NCBI GenBank assembly: GCA_046351095.1
Contig: JAXLZC010000001.1
Location: 1,736,001 to 1,800,000 of the forward strand
Direction of reading: 5' to 3'
Source: BQWY01 sp046351095
GTDB taxonomy: Bacteria; Nitrospirota; Nitrospiria; Nitrospirales; Nitrospiraceae
Length of the DNA stretch: 64,000 nucleotides
Within the stretch, counting starts at the first letter, position 1, and every line of letters starts with the position of its first letter. Of the stretch, positions 41,760 to 50,696 are shown in pieces. Position numbers and translations under genes: made by a program. The notes below the pieces were generated by a model. It made no database searches and was not told the origin of the DNA. It was given only the letters and a program-made list of their open reading frames with translations.

Positions 41760-42997
41760 ACCTCGTCCATGCGGCGAATGAGTGCCTGGAGCCGGACATC
41801 TTCAAGACGATTGGCACGCAGCCACTCGACGACGGAACCCGCCGCCGTACGTCGGTCCGCCGTAATCGCCGCTTCCAACACAATCCGCGCATCGGCCGGT
41901 TCGCGTTGCACCGCCCAATTATCGAGCGCCAACGCCAAGGCCTTCTCCGCATCGCCCAGGAGATGCAGCGCGTACCGGGCTTCTTCGCGACGGTGTGTGG
42001 TCTCGCCACGTCGTCGTGCCGCATCGAACCGCGCCGCCAACAGGTCGCTGTCGAGGCGATGTTCCGGCACGCCGAGTTGTTTTTCCGCCAGGGCCAGCCG
42101 CAACAGCACACCGTCCTGTTTGCGATCCGCGCCCAGCAATGCGAGCGCATCCTTCGCCCGTCGTCGGTCCAACAGAAAATCCGCGTAGGCCGTGACCGTG
42201 TACGGATCGCGCGGCCCCGCCGCAAGCGCCGCACGATAGGCTCGTTCAGCTTCTGTGTCCTGCCCAAGCCGCTCCGCCTGTTCCGCCAGTAGCGACGACA
42301 GCCACTGCCGCTCCGGCATGTCGTCCGCCGGACGAGTGGACAACGCCGTGCGCTCGGCACCGAGCGCCTGCTGCAGCATGCGATACATGGCCTCACCCTG
42401 CCCGTTCAGGCCGCCGACACCCGCGTGACAGGCCAACGCCACCGCCGCCGAGGTCAGGTGCGAGAGCGGCGCGCAGTGGCTCCGCGCCTCGACATACCGT
42501 CCCTGCACCTGGTGGATGGTCGCCGCCGTCAGCCGCGCCTGCGCGTTGCGCGGTTGCGCACGCAGCACGACATCGAGATCGGCCAACGCGCCGTCGAAAT
42601 CGTGCAGACTCTGTCGGATCGTCGCGCGCAGTAAGAGTACGGAGGCAGACGGCTGCTCCGTCTCCAGCCACGGCTGCAGCACCGCCAACGCCTGGCCGAG
42701 ATACCGAGGGTCGGCTTCTGCACGACTGCGTTCGATGTAGCGCCGTCCCAGTTGTTCGGCGAGATCCTGGCGTGTCGGTTCGGCACGGAGCTGCGCCCGC
42801 AATCGGTGCAGCTCCTGCCACTCTCGATCCAACGGTTTCGCACGGAGCGTTTCCACGAGCGTACGATCGTCGGTCGGGACGTAGGGAGTGGCACACGCGA
42901 TGCCGAGGAGACCGAGCGTCACGCCGACAACCAACAGATGGCCGACGCACCGCGCCGTCCATGGTGCAGCCGTCGTTCTGTCGAGTCGATGATACAT
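41756..42997 (-). CDS. TPR-repeat lipoprotein
   Basis: 413 aa. Lipobox LLGIAC (Cys near 35). Tandem 34-residue helices follow: LGQALAVLQPWLETEQPSASVLLLRATIRQSLHDFDGALADLDVVLRAQPRNAQARLTAATIHQVQGRYVEARS in outline, then a second block near residues 210-400. TPR lipoproteins act as assembly or docking factors on the inner face of the outer membrane. It is encoded between the small lipoprotein (32 bp upstream) and HupE-like protein (4-bp overlap). Confidence 0.8.
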   Translation of the reverse strand: MYHRLDRTTAAPWTARCVGHLLVVGVTLGLLGIACATPYVPTDDRTLVETLRAKPLDREWQELHRLRAQLRAEPTRQDLAEQLGRRYIERSRAEADPRYLGQALAVLQPWLETEQPSASVLLLRATIRQSLHDFDGALADLDVVLRAQPRNAQARLTAATIHQVQGRYVEARSHCAPLSHLTSAAVALACHAGVGGLNGQGEAMYRMLQQALGAERTALSTRPADDMPERQWLSSLLAEQAERLGQDTEAERAYRAALAAGPRDPYTVTAYADFLLDRRRAKDALALLGADRKQDGVLLRLALAEKQLGVPEHRLDSDLLAARFDAARRRGETTHRREEARYALHLLGDAEKALALALDNWAVQREPADARIVLEAAITADRRTAAGSVVEWLRANRLEDVRLQALIRRMDEV

Positions 42998-43029
42998 CGC
43001 GTCTTCCTCCCTACGTCCTTCCCAACCCG

Positions 43030-43293
43030 TTAACTTCCAGGCACCGCCACCGGCTCCGCCTGATCCGCCTCGACCGCTTGGATACCGGCCACATCGACCG
43101 GTTCCGCATCGTCACGCAATGAGGCTGTGATGGCCTGGACCTGCGCAGTGAAGCCATCGCCCGCACCGCCGCTCCCTGGTTGCGGACCGGCGCTGACCGG
43201 TCCATTGTCGCTGCCTCCGCAGCCGACCAACGTCAGCATGCCGAGGCCCAGACAGAGATGCACCATTCGTTGTCGTGTCATTGTGGTCTCCAT
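43030..43293 (-). CDS. Small lipoprotein
   Basis: 87 aa. Signal with lipobox LTLVGC (near residue 25), then a Gly/Ser-rich linker and a short acidic helix (FTAQVQAITASLRDDAEPVDVAGIQAVEADQAEP). An ATG 12 bp downstream (43281) is a possible start. It lies 18 bp after DUF4331. No family recognised; the operon position is its only clue. Confidence 0.65.
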   Translation of the reverse strand: METTMTRQRMVHLCLGLGMLTLVGCGGSDNGPVSAGPQPGSGGAGDGFTAQVQAITASLRDDAEPVDVAGIQAVEADQAEPVAVPGS

Positions 43294-43311
43294 GACAATC
43301 CTCCGTCTCGC

Positions 43312-44802
43312 CTACTGCACCGGCGCGCCGGGCAACGGCGTCGTCAGGTACGGGAACGTGTCGTAAAACGCCGAAGCATCGAGTGCGGCGCCGTCCGTGA
43401 GCGGCGCGTCGCCTGCAGGCGCCTGACCGGCAGAACCGTACAGGCCGGCAGAGATGAGCTTGCCCATCGCCACGCGTAATTCGATGTCCACCACGTCGTC
43501 ACCCGGTCGTCGTCCATTCGGGAACCCGGCAAGGTCGCCCGCCACGACACCGAAGTTTTTCTGCGCGGCTTTCGGCGTCGGCATGACGGCTGTGTTCAAC
43601 CGCAACATTTCCGACGGCACGACGTTGGCCGGCTGATTCAGATTGCCGGTGGCCGCCGTATTGATCCCCGTCAGGAACGCCCCGACCAGATCGGCGCGCG
43701 GGAACATCGTCGGCGCCGGTGCGCTGGGGAACAGGGTTTGAATCAAAAACGGCAACGACGGATGCGTCACATAGTCGGCGAACTGCGCATCGTCTTCTGG
43801 CTTCGACGCGTTGAACTTGTTTTTGTCCTTCAGCCCGATCACCAATTCGTTCACCAACGGCATGCCGAGGCGCGAGACCTGCGTCCACGCGCCGCCTTCC
43901 ACGGCCGGTTTCTCGAACGTGGCGTGGCGATTCAGCAACCGCCCTTGACGCAAACTCGCCGTCGTCCAGCCGCCGATGACCGGTTCGGAACCGTTCGTCA
44001 GACAGGCGATCGGCACTTCGAGAATCAACGACGTGATGTTGTCGTCGTCGATGATGTTCGTCCGTCCATCGACCGCGCCCAACGGATTCAGGTTGATGAG
44101 GTCGAACACCTCGCCGAGATTCACGGCAAACGGTTCCTTCCGTTGCCCGACGAACACTTTGCCCGGCGCGCCGCAGCCCGGAATGTTCATCGTCGAAATA
44201 AAACTATTGGCATACTGCGCGTAATTGGGAATCGACTTGGAGCCGATGTTATCGAGCGGCTTCTGGAACGTCGTAGAGCCGTTCGCCGCATTCACGATCG
44301 ACTGGCGTTGTCCCGTCCGACGATTGCCGCGCACGATGTCGAGCGTGTAGGTCTCGCTCACGTTTTGCGCCTGCATGTTGCCGCTGGAGACGGGCCCGAC
44401 ATTGATCAGCGGGATGGAAATATTTTTCGTCTGCCCGGACGGGCCGACCGGCACCGTGATGTCCTGCAAGGCGCTCTTGAAGCGGAACTGGAACGTCAGG
44501 TCCTCCTTCGCATCGCCGTTATTGTCGATATGGATCTCGTAGAGCGCCTCCGGATCCAACTGGAAATAATTCGGGCCGCCGTACGGCGCCTGGAGCGGCA
44601 GATAGTTGGCGATCAGCGTCACGTAATCCTGACGCCCCGCCTCGTAACTCCGGAACATGTAAAAATCGGTCCCGTCGACCTTCGGCATCTCCGTAATAAA
44701 CGGCGCCTCGCGGTGGCTCGATGCCTGCGCCGCTCCCGCCGCGCAAAGCAGCAGCGCGATGGCGGCGGCGCCGCGTCGGATGTCTCGCATCGGACGTCTC
44801 AT
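43312..44802 (-). CDS. DUF4331-family secreted protein
   Basis: 496 aa. Signal peptide ending AQA, then the family's typical first residues SSHREAPFI (28-36), a TDFYMFRSYE block, FRFK in the beta-sandwich part, and GRRPGDDVVDIELRVAMG near the end. DUF4331 proteins are secreted beta-rich proteins of unknown function, frequently next to ECF sigma factors. It starts the operon: AAGGAGG lies 6 bases before ATG 44802. The divergent ECF sigma gene begins 279 bp away. Confidence 0.88.
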   Translation of the reverse strand: MRRPMRDIRRGAAAIALLLCAAGAAQASSHREAPFITEMPKVDGTDFYMFRSYEAGRQDYVTLIANYLPLQAPYGGPNYFQLDPEALYEIHIDNNGDAKEDLTFQFRFKSALQDITVPVGPSGQTKNISIPLINVGPVSSGNMQAQNVSETYTLDIVRGNRRTGQRQSIVNAANGSTTFQKPLDNIGSKSIPNYAQYANSFISTMNIPGCGAPGKVFVGQRKEPFAVNLGEVFDLINLNPLGAVDGRTNIIDDDNITSLILEVPIACLTNGSEPVIGGWTTASLRQGRLLNRHATFEKPAVEGGAWTQVSRLGMPLVNELVIGLKDKNKFNASKPEDDAQFADYVTHPSLPFLIQTLFPSAPAPTMFPRADLVGAFLTGINTAATGNLNQPANVVPSEMLRLNTAVMPTPKAAQKNFGVVAGDLAGFPNGRRPGDDVVDIELRVAMGKLISAGLYGSAGQAPAGDAPLTDGAALDASAFYDTFPYLTTPLPGAPVQ

Positions 44803-45081
44803 ACCAATCCTCCTTGTGTGATCCCCGTGAGTGAAGAGCCGGGCGCGGAAGCCTCATCGCCTCCCGCTCGCCCTTCGCAGTCCGCTACGGGGCCATGCGG
44901 ATGTTTGGATTCATGACGCCGTGCGCAAGGCATGCCGACCGTCGCTGGTCCGGCATACCCAGCGTCTCCGCACTAGGCTATAGTAGGGAGGCCGCTCCGA
45001 GAGCCGTCGCCAAAATACTTCGATCGGCATGAATCCGAACCCGGATCCTCCTCCGTAGAGGAAGGCAAGGAGAACGGTCGC

Positions 45082-45675
45082 ATGTGGGGGCTGGTGGACG
45101 AGACCCAAACCCAAGAGCGAGAGTGGCCGACGCTGATCGCCCAGATCGCGCTCGGCGACCAAGGCGCGTTCAGCCGCCTCTACGACCAATCGAGTCCGCA
45201 GATTTATGGCTTGGTGCTGAAAATCGTGCAGCACCATCAGACGGCAGAGGATGTGACGCTCGACGTGTATACCCAGGTCTGGAAACATGCGCAGAGTTAC
45301 GACCGGCAGCGCGGCACACCGATGGCCTGGCTCATCACGCTCGCGCGCACCCGCGCCATCGATCGACTCCGTGCCACCAGGATGGAGCGCGTCACCGAGT
45401 CGCTCGACGATGCCGTGTGGTTGCCCTGGGACGGCGCATCGCCGGAAGACGAATCCGTCGCGTCGCAGCGACAGACGATCGTCGCTCGCGCCTTGGAGCA
45501 TTTGTCGGCGGAACAACGCGAAGCGCTCACGCTTGCATACTTCGGCGGGTATAGTCAGACGGAGATCGCGGAGAAATTGCGCCTGCCGCTCGGAACGGTC
45601 AAAACACGGATGCGACTGGGGATGTTGAAGCTTCGAGACCTCTTGGCGCCCTACGAAGAGGGGCTACTCATATGA
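45082..45675 (+). CDS. ECF-family RNA polymerase sigma factor
   Basis: 197 aa. Sigma region 2 (about 24-90: FSRLYDQSSPQIYGLVLKIVQHHQTAEDVTLDVYTQVWKHAQSYD in outline) recognises the -10 element; region 4 (about 136-188: LSAEQREALTLAYFGGYSQTEIAEKLRLPLGTVKTRMRLGMLKLRDLL) the -35. AAGGAG precedes the ATG by 9 bases. It is coupled by a 4-bp overlap (ATGA) to the cupin anti-sigma gene, the usual order for RpoE-ChrR pairs. The divergent DUF4331 operon is the likely target. Confidence 0.92.
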   Translation: MWGLVDETQTQEREWPTLIAQIALGDQGAFSRLYDQSSPQIYGLVLKIVQHHQTAEDVTLDVYTQVWKHAQSYDRQRGTPMAWLITLARTRAIDRLRATRMERVTESLDDAVWLPWDGASPEDESVASQRQTIVARALEHLSAEQREALTLAYFGGYSQTEIAEKLRLPLGTVKTRMRLGMLKLRDLLAPYEEGLLI

Positions 45676-46436
45676 CCACACCACGCCAGGACGATCATCA
45701 CGCCGATTCGCGCCTCGACCCGGCGATCCTGCACGCGCTCGGTGCACTCACGGGTGTGGAGGCGGAGCAGTATCGACGGTTGTTGGAAGATGAAGGCGCG
45801 GAAGCGCAGGCCGCCCGTGCGGAGGTCGCCGGATTCCAACGCACCGCCGCGCACCTTGGCGCCGCCGTGCGACCGGTCGCGCCACCCGCTCATCTCAAAG
45901 CGACGCTCCTCACGCGGATTCAATCGGAGCCGCAGCAATCGGGGCAGGCAGACGGACCCGTACGGACTGCGACCGCAGGTGTAACCGGCGGGCCGTCGTC
46001 ATCCGGCAACCCCACCGGCTTCACGTTCATTCGTGGGAACGAGGGCAGCTGGATCGAACCGCGCCCGGGCATGCGGATGAAAATTTTGCACGTCGATGCG
46101 GCGACGCAGCGCACGACGGCCGTGGTGAAGTTTGCGCCGGGCTATCGGCACGCGCCGCACCGACATGCGCAAACCGAAGAATTGTTCGTGCTGGAAGGCG
46201 GCTGTGTCTGCGAAGGACAGGCGTTGTTTCCAGGCGACTACCACCGCTCGGACGCCCTGTCGATCCACGGCGAAACGACGACGCAAGACGGCTGTACGCT
46301 GCTGATCATGTTCTCGCCGCGCAACGAAGCGCTCGGCTCGTTGTCCGCACGTATCTCGTCGCTCACGGTCTCGTGCCTGTTTCGCCTATCGGAATTTTTT
46401 GCGCGACTCGCCGGTACGCTGACGCAGCGTCGCTAG
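45672..46436 (+). CDS. ChrR-like cupin anti-sigma factor
   Basis: 254 aa. The N-terminal third (about 14-75: DPAILHALGALTGVEAEQYRRLLEDEGAEAQAARAE) has the helical anti-sigma outline. The usual zinc motif H-x3-C-x2-C is absent, and no Cys occurs before residue 170. The C-terminal cupin (about 110-225) carries HRHAQTEE, GDYHRSD and the family-typical IHGE, with metal-binding His. In the ChrR family the cupin senses singlet oxygen or another oxidant; here sensing may rely on the cupin metal alone. Four-bp overlap with sigma. Confidence 0.8.
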   Translation: MTTPRQDDHHADSRLDPAILHALGALTGVEAEQYRRLLEDEGAEAQAARAEVAGFQRTAAHLGAAVRPVAPPAHLKATLLTRIQSEPQQSGQADGPVRTATAGVTGGPSSSGNPTGFTFIRGNEGSWIEPRPGMRMKILHVDAATQRTTAVVKFAPGYRHAPHRHAQTEELFVLEGGCVCEGQALFPGDYHRSDALSIHGETTTQDGCTLLIMFSPRNEALGSLSARISSLTVSCLFRLSEFFARLAGTLTQRR

Positions 46437-46484
46437 GACTCCCATCTCACGGCGAGAGCATCTCGAAGAGAGAGTGTGAAGAAT

Positions 46485-49325
46485 CTACGCAGCTTTGGCT
46501 TGCGGGGGAGGCTCCGCGGCGCGTTGTGCCAACGTCCGCAGCACGGATTGCAGGGCGCTCATCGTCAATGGCTTTTCCAGGCGCGCATCGATGGCCCCTT
46601 CCAGTTCGCCGATCAAGGGTTCGGGATTGTTCGCGCCGGACAGGATCACGACGGCCGTGTTCGGCGACAGTTTTTTGGTTAGGAGCGCAAGGTCCGACCC
46701 GTTCACATCCGGCATCGCCTGATCGGCGATCACCAGATTAAACGGTCGCGTGCGCAACCGAGCCAAGGCATCAAGACTGTTCGGGACCAATTCCACCGCC
46801 AATCCGCTCGCTTTCACATACTCCTCTGTGACGCTGCCGACCAGCAGATCGTCGTCGACGACCAGCACACGCCAACCGACGGGGAGTTGCCCCGTTGTCG
46901 TCTCGTCCTTGCGCGCCACAATCGCGTCGGTCGTCGGGAACCGCAGCCGAAACGTCGTCCCGCGCCCGACTTCGCTGAGAATATCGAGCGACCCGCCGGC
47001 TCGCCGAATAATCCCATACACCATCGGCAGCCCTAACCCAGTACCCTTGTCGCCTTTCGTCGAGAAAAACGGTTCGAGGCAGCGCTGTCGCACCTCCTCG
47101 GTCATGCCACATCCGGTGTCTTCCACCTCGACCTGGGCTTGCCCCGCTTCCATCGACGTCCGGAAGGTAATGCGCCCGCGATGGGCGATCGCATCCACGG
47201 CGTTAAATAAGAGGTTCGTAAACACCTCGCGTAGTTCCGACTCGTCGCCTTGAATCGGCTTCAGCGATTGCAAGTCGGTCCGCACCTCGACCGTCATGCC
47301 ACGCGCATAGGCCTGTTCACGCCATTTCGGCTGCGTCAGTTTCACCGTCTGCTTGATCAACTCGTTGAGATCGACCGGTACCGCCACGTCGCTCACGTCA
47401 CGCGTGCGATAAAAATCGCGGAGACGGCGAACGATCTTCGCTGCGTCGGTCGCCGCAAGATTGATGTCCTTCAACCGTTCGACGACTTTGTCGCGATTGC
47501 TCAGTTCGTCCGGATGCATCAGCATCAGCTCGGTAAACCCGATCACGGGATACAACGCGTTGTTAAAATCGTGCGTGATACCGCTGGCCATTTCGCCCAA
47601 GGCCCGTAACCGTTCCTGCTCGACCATGTGCTTCTGCGCGACGCGTAATTCGTGCAAGGCCGTTTGCAACTGTTTATTGGCGTCGCGTAATCCGCCTTCC
47701 GCTTCACGACGGCCGGCCATCTCGGTGGCATTCGCCACGGCCACGGCCAACTGATCCGCCAACCGCGCACAGGTCTCCGGATCGTCCTCCGCATGCTCCG
47801 CCTGTCGCGACTCAACGACCAAACACCCCATACACTCTACGCCGCGCCGCAACGGCCAGAGGGTGGCAGGCGCGCCCTCGGCGCTCAGACAATACGGCAC
47901 CCATTCACAGGATCCTGCGGGATCGACCGCAGTGCCGCCGACCAAGGCGGTTAAGGCGGCGCGCGCCTCGCTCGACACGGTGACCACATCCACACGAAGA
48001 CTCGGCGCCTTATCGACGCCGTCTCCCTCCACGCGCCGGTACACACGCCCGCTGGCCGACTCGTCTCGATCAAGCACCAACACAGCCGCATGGCTTACAC
48101 GCGCCACATCGCCCACGCGAGCCAACACCACCTCGACGATACGACTCACATCCCACGACGACAGCACGGCGCGATCGATCTCGCTGCTCACGACCAACGC
48201 ACGAAACTGCCGATCTAACTCGGACGTCATTGTGTTAAACGATCGAGCCAACTCACCGACCTCGTCCTGCGACTGTACGACGACCGGTTGCGTGAAGTCG
48301 CGATTCGCAAGCCGTCGCGTGGCCGCATGCAACGCCTCCAACGGATCCAATTGCCGACGAATCTGTACGGAGCTCATGAGGACGATGGCGCCCAACGACG
48401 CGACGCAGATCAACACAAAACTCAGCGTGAACAGGCGAATCGGCGCCAGCGCATCCGCCGCGTCCTGACTGAGCACCAGGATCCACGCATCGCGGCCGTA
48501 GTCGAACATCAAGGGGAGCGACCAAAAACCGGCGAGCGAGGAACCTTGCCCATCGGACCATTCCAGCGCGCCGGTCGACTGCGCCGATGCCTGTGCGGCC
48601 AGCGTTTCCACCACCGATGGCGAGAGTTCTGGCAACGTCGTCGCCAAGACCGTTCCCTTACTCACCACAGTCAACGCCGTCCCACGCGGCAACGTATCCT
48701 GCGTGCCGATACTCCACAGATAGTCGGGGAGCACTTCGCCGACCAGCATCGCCGTAGGGTCGTCGACCAGCGACTTCGACAAGACGATATGTGCACCGTC
48801 GGCATCGACGGACACATCCATCCGCGTCCGCTCAGTCACGACGGCGATTCGTCCGGTGCGTTGCGCCTCCGCCACAAACTGCGTGACGCCGTGGGCGGCT
48901 CCACGCTCGCCGAGCCATTCCTCCGCCACCTGGCCATTGCGCAGGATCCCGAGCCACCGCCAGCGTTGCGTCCGATCGCGTCCGACGGTCGTATCCACCG
49001 CCTGCCTCACGCCCCCACCGCTTCCATTCGATTCCTTCTGCGTCGTCTCCGCTTGTGGCTTCGTGGCACTGTGCAATCTGTACGTCGCCGACTCGGTCTC
49101 CAATGCCTGCTCTAAAAATCCCAACCGCTCCTGCACGGACATGCCGAGCAAGCGACTCGCCTGTCGCAACCGCTCCTCGGTATCGCTGGTGAGTCGCCCG
49201 CGTACGGAGTTATGGGTGATCGCCGCCAGCAAGGCGATGGGCACAAGTGCGCAAAGCACAAACAGCAAGAACAACCGCCGCGCCAGTCGGCTCTGTAAAA
49301 ATGTGGGGATCGTCGAACGATTCAT
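46485..49325 (-). CDS. Hybrid sensor histidine kinase with periplasmic domain
   Basis: 946 aa. TM1 (17-37), a periplasmic sensor of about 260 residues, TM2 (about 297-320), HAMP (about 320-375), GAF-like region (about 385-535), HisKA with H585 (ASGITHDFNN), HATPase_c with N708, D736 (DTGCGM) and GTGLGLP. A receiver domain follows at about 818-935 with D868 (LVIADQAMPDVNG). All catalytic residues are present. The family has an NtrB-like phosphotransfer core. It lies 48 bp after the convergent anti-sigma gene and has no output regulator nearby. The periplasmic part looks like a dCache/sCache fold but was not matched. Confidence 0.9.
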   Translation of the reverse strand: MNRSTIPTFLQSRLARRLFLLFVLCALVPIALLAAITHNSVRGRLTSDTEERLRQASRLLGMSVQERLGFLEQALETESATYRLHSATKPQAETTQKESNGSGGGVRQAVDTTVGRDRTQRWRWLGILRNGQVAEEWLGERGAAHGVTQFVAEAQRTGRIAVVTERTRMDVSVDADGAHIVLSKSLVDDPTAMLVGEVLPDYLWSIGTQDTLPRGTALTVVSKGTVLATTLPELSPSVVETLAAQASAQSTGALEWSDGQGSSLAGFWSLPLMFDYGRDAWILVLSQDAADALAPIRLFTLSFVLICVASLGAIVLMSSVQIRRQLDPLEALHAATRRLANRDFTQPVVVQSQDEVGELARSFNTMTSELDRQFRALVVSSEIDRAVLSSWDVSRIVEVVLARVGDVARVSHAAVLVLDRDESASGRVYRRVEGDGVDKAPSLRVDVVTVSSEARAALTALVGGTAVDPAGSCEWVPYCLSAEGAPATLWPLRRGVECMGCLVVESRQAEHAEDDPETCARLADQLAVAVANATEMAGRREAEGGLRDANKQLQTALHELRVAQKHMVEQERLRALGEMASGITHDFNNALYPVIGFTELMLMHPDELSNRDKVVERLKDINLAATDAAKIVRRLRDFYRTRDVSDVAVPVDLNELIKQTVKLTQPKWREQAYARGMTVEVRTDLQSLKPIQGDESELREVFTNLLFNAVDAIAHRGRITFRTSMEAGQAQVEVEDTGCGMTEEVRQRCLEPFFSTKGDKGTGLGLPMVYGIIRRAGGSLDILSEVGRGTTFRLRFPTTDAIVARKDETTTGQLPVGWRVLVVDDDLLVGSVTEEYVKASGLAVELVPNSLDALARLRTRPFNLVIADQAMPDVNGSDLALLTKKLSPNTAVVILSGANNPEPLIGELEGAIDARLEKPLTMSALQSVLRTLAQRAAEPPPQAKAA

Positions 49326-49361
49326 GTCTCGTTGGAACTCACTGCTGCCCTACCGGGTCCA

Positions 49362-50051
49362 TCAAAATTGTGCCGCCAATCCGACGAAGGCCCCGTCGTT
49401 GGCACGAATCACGTCGTCATGGCTCTTCTTGGCGGTCAACGGCTCGACGCTCTCGCCGTCTTTCCCCATGCTGTATAAATCGTAGTCGGAGTTGATCGGA
49501 TGCAGGAAACGATCTTTACGCGGCTTGGCCGGAGGCTCCCCTTGCGCAGCCTCGGCTACAGTCGGTGCCAAAAAATTCCAGGCCGTCCCTCCGGATTTCC
49601 CCTTTCCTCCACCACCACCGCTACCGCCCGAACCTCCACCGCTTCCGGACCCGCCGCCATTCGAGCCACTGCCGCCTCCACTCGATCCACTTGCCCCGCT
49701 CGATGCACCGCCCGATCCACCACTCCCGTTGCCGTTTCCGCCGCCGCCGTTTTGACCAGCCGCCCATGCGGCGATATTGAAATACTGATAGGGTTTCCCC
49801 CAAGGATCGAGTGCCGCAGACGCTCCGACCTCCGCCAGATCGCTCGGATATCGATCCGATGTCGCCGCAAACGAATCGATGAGTTTCGCCATCCCGCGGA
49901 TCTCGGCGATGGCGCGTACGACACGCGCCTTTTCGATGTATTCGAGATAATTCGGGATTGCGAGGCCGGCCAAGACGCCGATGATGGCGACGACCGTCAT
50001 CAACTCCACGAGGGTGAACCCGCCTTGCGGCTGTCGCGTAGGTACGCTCAT
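49362..50051 (-). CDS. GspG/PilA-type pseudopilin with Gly/Ser-rich insertion
   Basis: 229 aa. Prepilin cleavage site QGG^FTLVELMTVVAIIGVLAG (residues 9-29, cut between 11 and 12). The GspG fold follows to about residue 92 (ALDPWGKPYQYFN), then residues about 100-155 are almost only Gly/Ser with some Asn, and the fold resumes at HPINSDYDLYSMGKDGES. The GspG-like calcium loop is thus split by about 55 residues. In GspG the major pseudopilin forms a short pilus; a flexible insertion here would lie on the pilus surface. It follows a HAMP-like membrane protein by 9 bp. No other type II secretion genes are in the window. Confidence 0.85.
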   Translation of the reverse strand: MSVPTRQPQGGFTLVELMTVVAIIGVLAGLAIPNYLEYIEKARVVRAIAEIRGMAKLIDSFAATSDRYPSDLAEVGASAALDPWGKPYQYFNIAAWAAGQNGGGGNGNGSGGSGGASSGASGSSGGGSGSNGGGSGSGGGSGGSGGGGGKGKSGGTAWNFLAPTVAEAAQGEPPAKPRKDRFLHPINSDYDLYSMGKDGESVEPLTAKKSHDDVIRANDGAFVGLAAQF

Positions 50052-50060
50052 GCCAGTCGC

Positions 50061-50696
50061 TTAGGCGGCCGCACGCAAGGACGGCATGGTACCGGACGGA
50101 GGCGTCTCCACTTTGGTGGTGAACGCCTGCAGGCCCGCCGCAATATCGGCATTGACGCGGTCGATCTGCATCAGCGCCGACAACGCCGCCTCTTTCGATC
50201 CCGATTGGACCGCCTGCCGCAACGCATCGGCATATCGACGCGACTGCTCAGAAGCCTGTTCGATGTCCTGCACTTTCCGACGCAAGGCTGACACCATCGC
50301 GTCCAACCGCTCGGCCTCCGGATGTAAATAATCGTGTTTGCGGATTCGCGCCGTCACCGACAGATTCCCTTCGGCCACCGCCGAAAAGATCTGGCGGAAT
50401 CGATACAACGGCCCGGCAATCCGATGCGAAAAAAACAACGAGTGTGCGCCGACCAATACCAACGCCACGGGGAACGCGGGCCACACACGCTCGTGTAACG
50501 CCAAGATTTGAGTCGCCGCTTGCTGCGACTCAAAGTCCGCCAGCGGCGCCCGCTGCAACTGCACCATAAGCGGGATAAACAGCGCGGCGGAGAAGGCCAG
50601 AAACACCAGGGACTGGTGCAGCACATTCACCGTCATAATGCGCGGCTGACAGGAGTCGTTCAGAAAATAGTGTCGCTTATAAAAAGGGGGCTTCAT
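50061..50696 (-). CDS. Membrane protein with HAMP-like linker and coiled coil
   Basis: 211 aa. Two membrane helices (HQSLVFLAFSAALFIPLMV and VWPAFPVALVLVGAHSLFF), then HAMP-like RIAGPLYRFRQIFSAVAEGNLS. A coiled coil follows (SALRRKVQDIEQASEQSRRYADALRQAVQSG) with no signalling domain after it. It resembles the membrane half of a chemoreceptor or kinase. The ATG at 50696 overlaps the lipoprotein gene stop by 4 bp (ATGA). The pseudopilin gene follows, so the three form one unit. Confidence 0.7.
   Translation of the reverse strand: MKPPFYKRHYFLNDSCQPRIMTVNVLHQSLVFLAFSAALFIPLMVQLQRAPLADFESQQAATQILALHERVWPAFPVALVLVGAHSLFFSHRIAGPLYRFRQIFSAVAEGNLSVTARIRKHDYLHPEAERLDAMVSALRRKVQDIEQASEQSRRYADALRQAVQSGSKEAALSALMQIDRVNADIAAGLQAFTTKVETPPSGTMPSLRAAA

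Noticed and set aside
40305..42188. A 627-codon open frame on the plus strand opposite the HupE and TPR genes
   Set aside because: The translation is rich in Arg/His/Gln with no family. The two minus-strand genes are complete and overlapping in operon style.
49585..49755. The repetitive GC-rich tract as a non-coding satellite
   Set aside because: It is in frame inside the pseudopilin gene and encodes the Gly/Ser-rich insertion, with the fold resuming on both sides.
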